A DNA stretch of 64,000 nucleotides from Prosopocoilus inquinatus (GCA_036172665.1 CM069870.1:26138001-26202000), one strand, 5' to 3'; numbered from the stretch's first letter, positions 46,634 to 58,654 are shown. Notes: generated from the letters alone by a model not told the origin. Program-made: numbers and translations.

Positions 46634-46916
46634 CCTAACATTGCATTAGGATAGACAAATTAATTATATTATCGGTTAAAATTTCTAATTTTTCTGAAAT
46701 AGTTAATATATTGCTTCTTGAAAGTTTACGCAATAATTTTTCATTTGTAGAAGGATCAAAAAAATTTCCTGAATCTAATAAATAATATTTTGCAAAAGTA
46801 GAGTCTGACCCATTCAATCTTAGAGAATGAAGATCTTTGTTAAAATAGTTTACTGTTAAGGCTATGAGTTGCGACGTCAATGGATTCTGTTTTCGGACAA
46901 GTGGCGCCACCTTCAT
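46634..46916 (-). other. Open frame whose end is a fragment of the hammerhead unit
   Basis: A 93-codon minus-strand frame starts MKVAPLVRKQNPLTS and ends NIINLSILMQC; the last residues and stop are encoded by 46634..46664, which match the hammerhead unit of 28375..29111 (TTTGTCTATCCTA-TGCAATGTTAG). I recognise no protein family. A frame of this length can arise by chance in such sequence. If real, it could be the 3' end of the coding part of the element that carries the hammerhead unit. Confidence 0.35.
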
Positions 46917-47112
46917 GTCAACAGACTCTTTCGCAGATTGCTGGAAATGTCCGCGAGTGTTCTATGTTACAGTGTTTTCGAGGAGTTACGTCACCTCCAC
47001 ATTCCAGAGAATACGCAAAGAGTTCACCATGGTTCCATACGTATCTGGAAGCGGGTGAACTAACTATACAGAGTTAAGCAATTAGAGAGATAGGCGGGAA
47101 GTACTCGCACAT

Positions 47113-47403
47113 GTTATCACTCCAAACGCATACATACGAAGCCTGAACAGTCTACCTAGTTGCCTGATTCACTCTCTCTGCGTATGTTTATAAGTGAAGA
47201 TGGGCGCACGATTTGAACGTCTGTAGTTTAGCGAGCGATAAGTGCGAATAAATCGGACTAGTTAACGGTATTATTACAGAAATGTTATTTGTTGTAAATT
47301 GTAGTTAATTATTCTTGCATTTTGTTGTGTAAAACAAGTGTTTTTAATTAAAGTGTTTCAAATTAAAAGACGATTTTTATTTGCGGTGCCTAAATTCGTA
47401 ACA
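47113..47403 (+). mobile_element. Probable solo LTR
   Basis: Begins TGTTATCACTCC and ends AATTCGTAACA, so the edges are TGTTA/TAACA. Within are a TATA-like GTTTATAAG at 47187 and A+T-rich U5-like text ending in TGCGGTGCC. No clear 4-6-bp target duplication or primer-binding site follows. The three-frame-open stretch 46864..47077 just upstream may be the end of its internal region. Confidence 0.45.
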
Positions 47404-47409
47404 GTACGT

Positions 47410-49130
47410 TAACAAAGAGATTCTTTCTTTTATTAATCAGATGATGATACCCGATAATTCTTTATTTTTACATAAAACAAAACGATTTCGATATGAATCA
47501 TAAATAAATCATAAAATTAGATCGATTCAATTTTCTTGTGATTGATATGCAACGGTTCGTTCGTTGACAGAGTCTTCATGTCAACTATCATGATTTGATG
47601 TGCACTCATTTATGCTAACAAATACACCCATGAAGTGCTTTATTTATAGTTAATACTAGTGACTACTATTAGGGGCATTAGAAGAACGCCCTCGAAGTCA
47701 TTCAATTATTATCTTCCAGGAATAAGACAGAAAATAAGGTACTTTTCATATTCTTAAAAGTGCAAACATCGATTTGAACAAGAACAAGTGTCCACATTAC
47801 TGCCTTATTAAAAGTCAGTATATGCAGCTAGGAACACTGAATAATGAATATGTCGTTTATTGGATGAAGCAACGCTTGAATTCCGGACAAGTTTTAATTG
47901 CGATGGTTGGCTTAAATAAATCATATTTCAATCAGGATTATGAAATCCCCATAGCTCCATGAGCTAACTAATAACAGTCGCTCTAAAAGCTGGTACATAA
48001 GATAATTTTTATTCGAGCAAATACAATTGTTCTGGACGAACAACAAAATTAATACGTCTTTTCTATTCACAAGATAATTATAGGTCATTAACTTTGTATC
48101 GTAACCACCGGAGCGAAATTTAAAAGAACAAAAAGTCTAATCAACTGACGTAATCTGCATTTATCGTATATTAGCTTGAGTAGCACGGTTTTTGTGTAGA
48201 AGAGAAGAAACTTACATGTGTGGTTATTTCTAAACATAACTTATAGCTTGTTAAAACACATTTAATAATTAAGAGTAGGTTATACTTCCAGGTAGTGTAC
48301 TGCATAATAATTATTTCAGAGGTGCAAATTTACTATTATTTTTTACCGCAATCAATAAAGTAATTGACAGAGTATTACATTAATTAGATCTGTGCAATGA
48401 CTAAGGAAACTGAACACAGAGGTGGCGCAATATAATAATAATTAAAATGTATAAAATATACCAATGATATAATTAACTTGTAATTAAATGCGATTATTAA
48501 AGATACTATAATTTCTAAAATAAATAAACAAATAAAACTTCTAAAAATACTTTTGTAATTTCTTGTTTAGTCTGATGATACCAGTCATGTATCCTTTGAA
48601 TACTCCACAAATAATTCTCTTTTACGATATAAGCAGTAGACGCCCCCGTTCCTTTCAGTAAATACATAGGTATGAATAGCGCATCATCACCTTAAAAAAA
48701 ATTCTTAGAAGAATTCACAAGAAGCCCCAAAGAAATTTTTCAATGAATATATTTCTTAATTACTCCGGTGTTTTTATTCCGGCGCCCAAGTACTTTTAAG
48801 AACTTACGCATTTTTTCTCTCACAAATTACTCCCGGCGGGTTTTACATGAACTTATGCGGTCGCGTTATTTACTTAAATTGCCAGTTAACAACCTACCAA
48901 AATTGAGGCGTTTTACTACGTTTTCCCTAAAATCCTTGCTCTGCGGCTTACTTCAAAGCGGCCGCTTTTAAATTGGGCCTTAATAATGTAAAAACATAAA
49001 AGTGTTTATAATTAGGAATTTTTTTCGGAAAATATAACCGTATCTGTACCGTTATAATGTTTTTAAAAGCACATTTTTCTAAACAAAAATCATTTGCTTA
49101 AAATGCAACGTAAAAAGTCAAATTTTAAAC
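47410..49130. other. Intronic A+T-rich sequence, nothing recognised
   Basis: No exon, RNA gene or repeat boundary recognised here. A slightly G+C-richer patch at 48770..48980 has no homology that I can name. Confidence 0.35.
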
Positions 49131-49137
49131 ATATTGT

Positions 49138-49472
49138 TACAGCTGTGACAAATGCAAATAAATCTATTTTTAGTACGAGTCACTCCATCTTACGTCACAG
49201 AACGTTATCGAAATTTCTCGTTGTTTCACGATGATTTCAGTATGTTAGAAATTACAGTGATCTACTATAAAAGCTCGTACAGACGCGCCTGTTAGTCAGT
49301 TATAAGTTAACAAGCGAAGCGTTTATATCTCGAATAGTAGAAAGTACATTCTGTAGAGGTGTTATTTGATAGACAAGTGTTGCAGGTCATTGCTATTGAG
49401 TTTTTAATTGTGTAAAGCGACAGTTTGTAATTAAAGTGTTCTGAAATTTAAGGACTTTAATTGTGACAAGGT
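49138..49472 (+). mobile_element. Possible solo LTR with promoter-like core
   Basis: Starts TGTTACAGCTG and ends TTTAATTGTGACA. A TATA-like ACTATAAAAGC at 49263 is followed ~25-30 bp later by TTAGTCAGTTA, matching the insect initiator TCAGT. This spacing is typical of insect LTR promoters, though a genuine host promoter on the plus strand is an alternative. Confidence 0.4.
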
Positions 49473-49749
49473 GGGTCTATACAGTAACTTACACTAACAA
49501 CCAACGTTTAGTAATTGGTAATAATTAAAGAGTGTGCTATAAACTGAAGTGGTTTATACAGTTTCACTAATCTAATAACTAAGCATTAATAACTAACGTC
49601 TACTTTTAATTTCTTAGTTAAGTTATTAATGAAAATGGAAAATGTCACATGATCATGCCACATGATGTCTAATAATAATTTTTTTAAATTAAATACGAGT
49701 GATAAGGAAAATTATAGTATTACATTATCTTTTATTTGCATTAATATAC

Positions 49750-50300
49750 AGTATGTCCCCGGATTGAGATTACAAAAGAAGAAAATTCTTTATTTTTAAT
49801 TTTACAAAGAAATGCCAAAGGAAAAAAAGTGTTGCTTGATTCATAACGAACGTATCTGTAATTAAAATTTCAACGTTAATATATTGTTTATAAAATCGAA
49901 AAGAAGAAGAAAATAAAACCAATATTTTAAACTATTCGATTAACCCGCCACCCCTTCCAGCACATAATTAAATTTTACGTCTTAGTAACATGAAATCTTT
50001 GTTATTATCTACAACTGAATCGCAAATTTGGAGATTTGGATTGGATCGGCAGAAATGGTTCAGTTTTATGGTCGCCAAGGAGCCCTGACCTAATTTGAGA
50101 TTTTTATTTTTGGGGCGTTTAAAACAAATTGTTTGCAAGAATATTAATATTAATACAAAGTTTAAAAACTTGACTTAGATTTTAAGAACACACCGTATTA
50201 GTGTTGAAATCTTTATTACATATATGTTCAAGCACTTTTTTATAAAATTAAAAATAAACTTTTCTTTCCTTTGTGAACTCAAACCGGGGACATCTCAACC
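49750..50300. mobile_element. ~550-bp TIR element, CCCCGGATTG family
   Basis: The left end ATACAGTATGTCCCCGGATTG and the right end, complement of GTTGAGATGTCCCCGGTTTG, are followed by matching GAG(A/T)T.ACAAA-G and TTTATTTTTAATTTTA stretches. The outermost right bases have diverged. Related by its ends to 38573..39352. Confidence 0.7.
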
Positions 50301-50744
50301 CTCCAGATATGGTAATCTAATACACACAATTAATTTAGATAAGTTAGGAATACAACTCAAATTGCGGTTTCGATGTTTGCCGATGTGGATTGTATGTTTA
50401 CATGGAGTATTTCACCCGGTATATTATCTTTCTTAGTATTTCAGTAGCTTATCCAAAATCTTAGCCTCCGTTTTTTAATCACTTTAAGGTTCGCTTTACT
50501 CCCATGATGATAAAGGTAAGGACATTTTTTCTACAGGAATAAAACGAAGCTTAAAGTTAGGCCTCGACTGAAAAACTTATCCTTAAAAATGGAAAATATT
50601 TACGAATTTATAAAACATTATTCCATTTACATTAACGGGAAAACAAAAAATTCTAATTAGGTTTGTCATGAACACTGGTTTTCAAAGTACATATTACCGA
50701 GTTAAAAAGATTTTCTAAACTTTTTAATCTCAAGACTTTTTTTT

Positions 50745-50825
50745 ATTTATCTTGACTAGGGAAACTGATTATCGGTTTCGTTATAAGCGGTTATCAAAAC
50801 CGGATAATCGGTTAGTTTTTACTCG
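50745..50825. repeat. Short cluster of ACCGGATAATCGGTT motifs
   Basis: GATTATCGGTTTCGTTATAA and AACCGGATAATCGGTTAG give inverted motif copies, similar in style to hAT subterminal repeats. No ends seen. Confidence 0.4.
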
Positions 50826-51608
50826 TAAATACTTATCCACCAATAATATGGCTTTTTACTCATTTATGATACAGTTACAAATAAAATAAATTCCGCATTC
50901 TTTAAATCACTTGTTTACTGAAGGCATTATTTTTGAAAATAAAAGCTTTATATCTTTTGAGTACATCATACTACTAAAACAATAAGTAAATGTATGATGA
51001 ATAAATAAATTTATTTAAGAAAATTGATGTATAATGTGAGAAAAAAATTTAAATTTGTAAAAAAAATTAAACCAGGTGTGAGTCCTAAATTAAACGAGGT
51101 ATGAATCGTACGAAATAAGTTAGATTAGAAAAGTTTCAGAACCTTTCCCGTCCGATTTCATGAGAGCTTCTGAAGTAGGACAATTATCAATTTTTGCGTG
51201 TTTTCAAATGTTTTTAATTCTTTCCTAATTCCGTTTAAATTGTCAAATGATGTCCCTAAAATATCATCTCTCAAAGCCAACTTTTTTATAAATTTAGTAA
51301 ATAAACCTCTTTGTTCGGTTTTAAGGTTATGTCGGAAAAATAAATTACGGTTTGGTTTTAGAAATTTTTCATTATTTTTAGTTCTTCTTAATAGAGCATT
51401 ATATTTTTCGGCAAGAATTTAATATAATTATAAGTAATAGCACGCGTATTTCGACAAATTTGATAAATCAGGATAACAGAATTTGAAACTGAAACAACTT
51501 CTCATGTGACATTTGCATCAAGAAGTAGTTATTTCCGGGAATTAGAGGCATGTTTGCCACTTAGCAACTTCTTGGAAATCGATTGAAATTGTTACTGTTG
51601 CTGTTTGA

Positions 51609-52193
51609 CAGAGATGGGTATTTTTAGTCGAAATAATGATTAATGACTAACTTGGTCATTAGTCGTCAAATACGTGACTAATGACTAAATTAGTCATTAA
51701 TCTTGACTGGAGACTAATGACTAAATTAGTCACCAGTCATGACTAATCTAATTAATCTGTTCAGTGCAAGGCTGCTTGACTCATTTTCGGACGTTTCCTT
51801 CAATTTTCGTCACAGGTTGAAGAATACATGAATGGTTTCTTAACTACAGAAGACCCGAGGTGTTTACAGGGTTCGAAACGAGCTACATTGATTATAAAAT
51901 GTTATTTTCTTTGCAAATACGTAGTTAATAAAAGTTAAAATGTAGTGATTCAGTGGCCAGTTTAGTGACATTTCATTTCATTTGAAAATTATTTATTGGT
52001 CGTCAATTTAGTCATTCATTATTATTCATGATTGAATTTAGTCGACTAATAATCAACTTTTTATTCAAAGACTAATACTAAAATATGATTGACGATTAAC
52101 AGCTAAATTAGTCATGATTGACTTAGTCATGACTAATTTAGTCGTTTAGTTTTAGTCACGATTAAAAATTTATTCGACTACTGCCCAACACTG
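51609..52193. mobile_element. 585-bp hAT-like MITE with TTAGTCATGACTAA repeats
   Basis: Ends are CAGAGATGGGTA at the left and CTGCCCAACACTG at the right. Flanking 8-mers CTGTTTGA and TTGTTTGG agree at six of eight positions, fitting an old hAT 8-bp duplication. Both flanks carry many GACTAA/TTAGTC words in both orientations (51630..51760 and 51990..52160). No transposase. Confidence 0.75.
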
Positions 52194-52209
52194 TTGTTTG
52201 GTATGTTTA

Positions 52210-53990
52210 TCGACTTCTTGGACTTTATATGAGTTTACAAGATGGTAGTACAGGCAAATTAATGTATTTGACATTGGTTATCCCAAAAATGCAAACAATG
52301 GACTTAGTCACTTTTTGCACTGATCCCTTCAATTGAAAGACTTATGTTAAAATTATCATGGGAAGTTTGCAGTTGGTTTCATGCAGTATCTTACGAAAAA
52401 AGGCAGCTCATGAAGAAAAAAATGAACGACGAGTAAGGCTAAACATTGTTTTTTACGAAATTTATTTATGAAAGCAACAATTACAGGAAAACTGTTTTTG
52501 TCTATTATTTTTTGCTTTCGATTGTAGTATTAGTCCATTTAAGGTGTCCTCGAATGCATAGATGTAGTCAGATTTTAAATTAAAAAAAAATCGGCTCGGA
52601 TTGGATAATATTTTTGACTGAGATGAAATCACATCTAAATGGGTCACACTATAGGTAGTTTAATATAAGAAGATGCCTTCATCTTCTTGCTTTTGATAAA
52701 TTCCATAAATCTAAGAGTTAAAGAAAGCTTTAATTTTGTTTTAGCTTTTGTAATAAGAAAACTTAAACTCTAAGATATTTTGAAACGAAGTTGCTGTACC
52801 GTTTCACTTCAGAATGAGAATATACTCCTACAATTTTATCCTTGCACTTTAATTTTCTAAGAAATAAGCCGGATAAGTCTGAAAGTTATTTTGCCGCTTA
52901 AAATAAATAATTGGCCGGTGTCTTTAAAGTGTTAAAGCTTAATCTTCTGGTACAATGATAAAAATACAATCTGGGCAAAGTAGTACTTTGTGTGATAATA
53001 AAATTGGAAATTCCACAAAGCCGAGTCAAATATCTAGGCAGAATTGTACGATTCCGACATGCACCTCAATATTTCAGGAAAGCGCTGGAGCGTACGTGAA
53101 AAATCAAGTTTGCGGAGGAAGTAAAGGAGTTTCTTTTATTCATTTTCCTTCTTCATTCCGCGGCGGTACATTTTTACGACTTGGCTTAACCTCACCGCAA
53201 TTAGCATTTTAATTTTTAACACTGAGAGAGTGCAATCTGGTTCTAATTGTTTTGGTAATTGTAGCCGAAGCCACAGACTTGCGCTTATCAGGTAGTAGGC
53301 GGTGTGCTTTTGTTCTAATTTACTTTCGCACGTAATTAAACTGTGTTTTCCTTTCCGACTGTGTTTGTTAGCTTCTTTTTGCCCCGCTAGTTTTGTAATG
53401 CCTACGATAAAACGGATTTACCGTGTACTAATGATTTAATTTGGGCTTTACAGGCTTTACGTATTGTTTCACGTGCGTGTGTTTGTGCTAATAAAGTTTA
53501 TAATGGGCTCTGTGTATATTTAGATTAAACATCACCGTTTCGAAAACATTTGTTTTAAATTAAAGAGACGTGTTAATATTTATTTTAATGCGGAACACCG
53601 CTAATGTTTTTGTGTTACTGTTAATGCTTTTTGTCGTCACTGTTATAGAATGTTATTTATGAACAGGTATTAGTAATATGCTACATATAAACACAAATTT
53701 CAGTGCTGTTTGCAACTAATCAAAGTAAACATAAAACGAAACCAAAAAAAAGTTGCACTGTTCCAAGAAATTAACGCACCATACAGTAAATTACATTTAC
53801 CTTTAAATTATATTTATTTAAAATTGAAAACAATTGACGTTGTTTTGAAACAGTTTAGTAACAATTATTTAATATGTTATAAAGTTATCCTTTACAAGTG
53901 AAAAAGAACAAATAAAATCAAAAGTCGAGTATTCATCATCGAGTATTTCCACCTCTACCTGGAATAACAGCTTGATGTCCACAAACCTAC
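52210..53990. other. Intronic sequence with a G+C-richer block at 52950..53480
   Basis: No exon identified. The block includes CCGCGGCGGTACATTTTTACG and looks non-repetitive. It is a candidate conserved element, without further evidence. Confidence 0.35.
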
Positions 53991-53994
53991 CTAC

Positions 53995-54250
53995 CTACCA
54001 AGAGTGTGCCACATACGCTCAATGGTACAGTTCTGAACTCCTCCATGGCATAATGTGGTATTCAAATATTATAATGAGCATACCGCTCCTTTGATCGTTG
54101 GTATATACGAACACGTCTATCACACTTGCGAAGACAATGTTTGGAATCGTCTTGCAACCAACTGCCAAGAAATCCATCAAATTTCAAGCGATCTCTGCGA
54201 TGTTCTATGGACAAGGCTGGATCTTGGACAGACACATGGGATGCCAAATT
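53995..54250 (-). pseudogene. Tc1-like transposase remnant with internal deletion
   Basis: The minus-strand frame contains CDRRVRIYQRSKERYAHYNI, resembling the RRVR-WRRPGERY-CNI block of Tc1-like enzymes. About 50 bp further, in another frame, VQNCTIERMWHTLGR matches the NPIE-MW--LGR block near the catalytic Glu. The aspartate box and ~90 residues between them are missing, so this is an internally deleted relic. No terminal repeats recognised. Confidence 0.5.
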
Positions 54251-54539
54251 AGCTTCACCCAGACAAGAGTCGATTTCAATTGAAATTAATTTTTGATTAA
54301 TGAATCTGCATTTGACTTGCTTTTATGTAATCACCAAAGGGAGGATCTAAGAAAGTGAACTGCTTGAAACCAGTTTGAAACAGCGGCAGTCCGACTTGAC
54401 GCGGGGGTCTAAATCGAAGCGTTAAATGTTCCGCCCGCTTATAAGTGATTTTTAATCAATCAGTCTAATATCGCCACGGTAACAACGCGAATATAATTCC
54501 GGAAGCTAATAACAGCTCTTTCTTGAATTTAGAAACAAC

Positions 54540-54780
54540 AATTTAGTTGATTTGAATTAAATAGAAACGCGACACGTCTCTGCAGCACACTCTCTCGTGC
54601 GCATCGTGTCCGAGCACCGCAGTCAACCGCGACATTATTGTGAATCATGCCGTCCTGACGAATGCATTATTACTTTGGCTTACCGATTGTTCACTATCAG
54701 CTAGACGCGCTGCGCCGGGAAATATGAGGCGTGTACACAATCTATTTATAACATCGCACCGCTTCGTAGCAATAGTAAAG
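54540..54780. other. G+C-richer unique block
   Basis: Contains CTCTCTCGTGCGCATCGTGTC and AGACGCGCTGCGCCGGGA. No exon signature found. Might be untranslated or regulatory. Confidence 0.3.
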
Positions 54781-55550
54781 TTTTACATTTTTTTCTGTCC
54801 GCCATGTGGTAATCACCCCTAAGTGATAACCAAATGTGAAGAAACGTTTGAAAATAAACATCATATAGGCTTAATTATTTTCATGAAGACGCCAGGCACT
54901 ATGAATTTTGTACACAGAAGACGAACATTTCTTATATTATTGCAAGGCGCGCTATTTATTTGGAGCAGTAAGTATTTTAAAATTTTTGTTAGCTGTAACA
55001 AAACAAAAAAAAAATATATCATTATGTTTCCAAGGGTTAACTACAAGTGATCTGATTTCTTATTTACAGCAAAAATGTAAAAAAGTTTTCATTTAATAAA
55101 AAGAAATTTTTCTTAATTAGAACTGCTTTAATATGTTGGTCACGTGAATTACTTTAATTATATTTAATGAATAGATTCTGTAACTGGGCCGCAGTCAAAA
55201 AGGTTAATATGAGTAACACTCTTTTAAAGTTCAATTTTCAAAACTTGGCAAATAATTAGCTGTCAAAAATGTAAATTCGAATTTATTTGTAAAACTTAAT
55301 CATAATGAAACATACTCTTATAACTAGTGGTTTAACTTCATTTACTACTAACTAAGGAAAATCTTGAAAAAGGAAATAAATTTTCCGAAAGCTCGGTTAA
55401 ACTTTAAAAGATACCATAAAATTTAAAACATTTTAATACCAAATTTGCTGGATTTTAGCTGTTATTTTTTTTTGTAAATGAAGAAAAAAGCATTTAAATT
55501 TTTACACTTGGCCTTAACAATGCGTTTTAATCAAAATTGTAAAAGATTCT

Positions 55551-55623
55551 CGTGGTCAAGTGGGTTGTGTGTAGTTTGATCAAATTACGTAACTCAGGTT
55601 GCGGTGTTAAACCCAGACCACGA
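55551..55623 (+). pseudogene. tRNA-like sequence (73 nt) with Pol III terminator
   Basis: CGTGGTC at the start pairs with GACCACG at the end (7 bp, like an acceptor stem). TGGTCAAGTGGGTT matches an A box and GGTGTTAAACCC resembles a B box. TTTTTTT follows at once. The anticodon arm does not fold well, so a functional tRNA is unlikely; a tRNA pseudogene or SINE head fits better. Confidence 0.4.
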
Positions 55624-55679
55624 CTTTTTTTCAAAGCTTAAATTAGTTTTTGAAAATGGATCAAAACAAGTTTTCTTTT

Positions 55680-55840
55680 CATTCTTTCATTCATTCATTC
55701 ATTCATTTATTTAATTAGAAAAATATCAGGTTAAAAAATTTACAAAAATGTTTTGTTCGGATTTGAACTTGTAAACTCTCAGTGACAAAAAAAACAAATA
55801 TCGTAGAAACTTCGCCGCTAGCTACGCGGCCACACGCGTG
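55680..55840 (-). mobile_element. Probable tRNA-derived SINE with (AATG)n tail
   Basis: On the minus strand TGGCCGCGTAGCTAGCGGCG (A box) is followed by AAGTTCAAATCC (B box) ~65 nt later, ~60 bp of A+T-rich body, and a tail of AATG repeats (plus-strand ATTC repeats 55681..55706). Head, body and simple-repeat tail are the hallmarks of a SINE. Confidence 0.45.
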
Positions 55841-56543
55841 GTTCAATTTTCGTTTCTAATCAGACCGTTAAGCGTGCAACATGAAAATTATTACCTTTTT
55901 TCTTTATTTTTAAGTAATTAATAGTTAAAGTATATGCATTTAATATCAAAATAGTTCAAATACCCAAATCTTTCAGATTGTAATCTAAAAATTCGTATGA
56001 ATTCAGTCAGGAAGATAATATAATCAATTTCTGTTTTCCCATGTTAAATCCCTATGTCCTATTGTCTGCCGGACATACGGTATACATAAAATACAAAATA
56101 AACTAGCATGTATTAGTATATAGATAATACAAATATAAATCATGCTATTCTAATTTTTGAATTGATTTTTATGGTAGAATTATTTATCGAAGTTCTACAT
56201 TTACTATCGGCACGTGTTGCATGAGGGTTTTGAATCATAAAAGAAGATGCACCCTTCTTAGAAAATATGATAAGACCGTAAACACTAACTAAAATAACTA
56301 CTTGGCATGATTAAAGCCTATTTTTACATTACATCATATAAAATGATACCAGAAAAAGGTATATCAAATTTTAGGATTATTATAACTTAAACAGCAGACT
56401 TTGGTTTCATTAGCTTAATGTTTTCTTGGTACAATTTTAAAAAGCCTTAAATAGCAAATTTTGGTTTCATTTTCTTGAATATAAGTTTTCATTTTCTTGA
56501 ATATAATTTTAAAGCCAGTTCTGGACGGTAATAAATGGATTTA

Positions 56544-56687
56544 GGCCCGATTTCATAATCGAACATGAGGAGATCTTAAAATTAAAGTCACAGTCACACG
56601 TCCAAAAAGAGGCGAAAACATTTATTTGTACATCAGATTGTGAATTTTATTTTAAAGTCTCCTAAAGTTCGATTATGAAATCGAGTC
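56544..56687. mobile_element. MITE with GGCCCGATTTCATAATCGAAC ends
   Basis: The left end GGCCCGATTTCATAATCGAA pairs with TTCGATTATGAAATCGAGTC at the right; inner parts (ATCTTAAAATTAAAGT / ATTTTATTTTAAAGT) pair loosely. 144 bp. Confidence 0.8.
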
Positions 56688-56691
56688 TAAT

Positions 56692-56814
56692 GGCCGTTTT
56701 CATAATCAGACTTTAAGGAAGCTTTAATTTAAAGTCACTTTAAGAATAGGGAAACAAATGTATATTTTTTGCTTAAAGTAACTTTAAATTCAAAGTCTGA
56801 TTATGAAAACGGCC
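56692..56814. mobile_element. Adjacent MITE with GGCCGTTTTCATAATCAGAC ends
   Basis: GGCCGTTTTCATAATCAGAC at the left and GTCTGATTATGAAAACGGCC at the right pair perfectly over 20 bp and continue through AAAGTCACTTTAA. It lies 4 bp from the 56544..56687 element and shares its GGCC-TTTCATAATC end pattern. Confidence 0.88.
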
Positions 56815-56929
56815 CTAAATGTCAAGTTTCAGCACTTTAGGAGCATACGACTTTACATGCACACTTGTACACAAAATTGTGCAACTCTGCAGACATACGT
56901 AACGAGTGTTTAAATAAAAATCTGGTCAA

Positions 56930-57030
56930 GTAGGCTATGACCGAGAATTTGTTCGCTGTAAGCATTTCGCTTCTAAGTTCAACTGCGAAGCTGTCAAATG
57001 TAACGTCAAAATTTGCTGTTGAATAATCAC
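56930..57030. repeat. Inverted copy of the 36180..36400 repeat
   Basis: CTTCTAAGTTCAACTGCGAAGCTGTCAAATG followed by AACGTCAAAATTT is the complement of 36185..36260, at about 80-85% by eye. Confidence 0.65.
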
Positions 57031-57059
57031 GTTTTCCGTTACGTTTTCTAAATGGTTTT

Positions 57060-58650
57060 TTTTTTTTTAAATGACGTTAAATTTTGGGAACCTATTTTAA
57101 AGTTATGGTTATATTTAGCTTGATACTGAAATAAAATTTAAGGAATTACCATATGCAGGTTTATGTTTTTGCTGAAAGTGCGAAATTATCTAAGACGTAC
57201 AAACCTTGTTTATGATTTTTTCCACACCCTGCTTGACACGTTTTTTTTTATTTAGATACTCGCTATTATACCGTGTCTTCGTTTTCAAATCCGAATATAG
57301 GAATTTAACATGCTCCTAAACATCTTTAGTAATTGCTGGCCAATATAACTTACAGGAAAGGCAATTATAAAGCGTGATAGTTCTTAAATTGATTTTGAAA
57401 TTCGACAGTACTTGTCAGATTTGTCTATCAGTAAAAATTCTAAGTTTAGGCTAGTGTTAAGAATATTTTAATTTTAAAAAAGCGTACGAATTAAATATAC
57501 ATGTTAATTGCCTATGTTCGAATTTAATAGTGGATACCCGGGTTTCTTGGATTTCTTAAGACATCCAGATGCCACAGTTTTTTTTTTGTACTAGCAATTT
57601 CCAAACACCTTGTATAACAGAAAGATTAGACAACAATTTTTTGACCCGTAACAAATTTTCTTAGAAAAATAAACTTACAGTTCATTTTAATTTATCTGAA
57701 ATACACTTATACGTATTTACATTTTATTCAATTCATGGGTAAAACTTGAATACCTAAGTAATTCGAAAAAGTAGGCTGAATAAAACTGACCGGCGAAATC
57801 AAATTGGGCTGACGGCGAGCTGAATTCACAGTGAATTGGCAATGGCCAATCGGTGACGGCGAGTCAGCATCGGCGAATCATCCCAATCCCTTTGTAGGAA
57901 GTCGTTCAACGTCTCAGTAGTTTATTTTCAAAATAAATTCAATGATTTGGTTTGTGGTTGAAATTTATTGAGAAATACAACTTAGTCTTTAGCAACAATA
58001 CTTTAAGAAAACTACTGTTATTAATCGGAGGTTACTGTAAAGGCGGGTTCAGATTATTGATAATTGACGTTGACATTCACCTATTCACATATAGCACATA
58101 GCTCTTAGGAGTACAAAATGCTCTAAAACAATACCTAAATTCTTGGTAACAGAATGCCTACCCTAAGATCTCCGAAGTTCCCTTTAGTTTACCGAAGTTC
58201 TCTTTAATTAAAAAGAAAATTTCGAGACATTCTTGGAGGCATTCTATTTTTTCATTAAATAAATACTAATAACTAATACTGCAATTCTAAGCTTGATCAT
58301 AACCTTTGCAAAGCATGTAAACCTAAATAGTCCGATAATACTCGTACCTTATGATACTTACGATCGCGCTTCGAACTGCAGCGTAAATTAAACGGAGACT
58401 TTAATTAATTAATATTTAAAAAAAATGTTTTAAAATTTCTCATCTAAATTCTATTATGATTCTACATGCATCAAATGCGTGAATAAACTAGCTGTTATAA
58501 TGGTTACGGGTAATTATTTATCTGGGCTGAGCAATCTAATTACACACACCTTCCGTAATGATCATTGTTCATGCATTCTCACGTTCTTGTTTAGATTTCT
58601 TTCCTCAATATATTCTCTTTTGAAGTTATATAAGTAACGGTTGTAAATGA
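57060..58650. other. Intronic A+T-rich sequence
   Basis: Only a short direct repeat CCGAAGTTC(C/T)CTTTA near 58170..58205 and a GGCGA-rich patch (57790..57880, several CGGCGA words) are visible. Confidence 0.35.
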
Positions 58651-58654
58651 TTTA

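Noticed and set aside
46864..47077. Three overlapping plus-strand frames in all three registers
   Set aside because: All three being open shows low stop density in a G+C-richer patch rather than coding selection; none resembles a known protein.
48190..48240. Minus-strand GTAAGT after a short ATG frame as the heph start exon
   Set aside because: The frame (few codons, not matching a PTB N-terminus) joins the NLS exon in the wrong phase.
51172..51425. 84-codon minus-strand frame rich in Lys, Asn and Phe
   Set aside because: No family recognised, no start or splice sites, and frames of this length are expected by chance several times in 64 kb of such composition.
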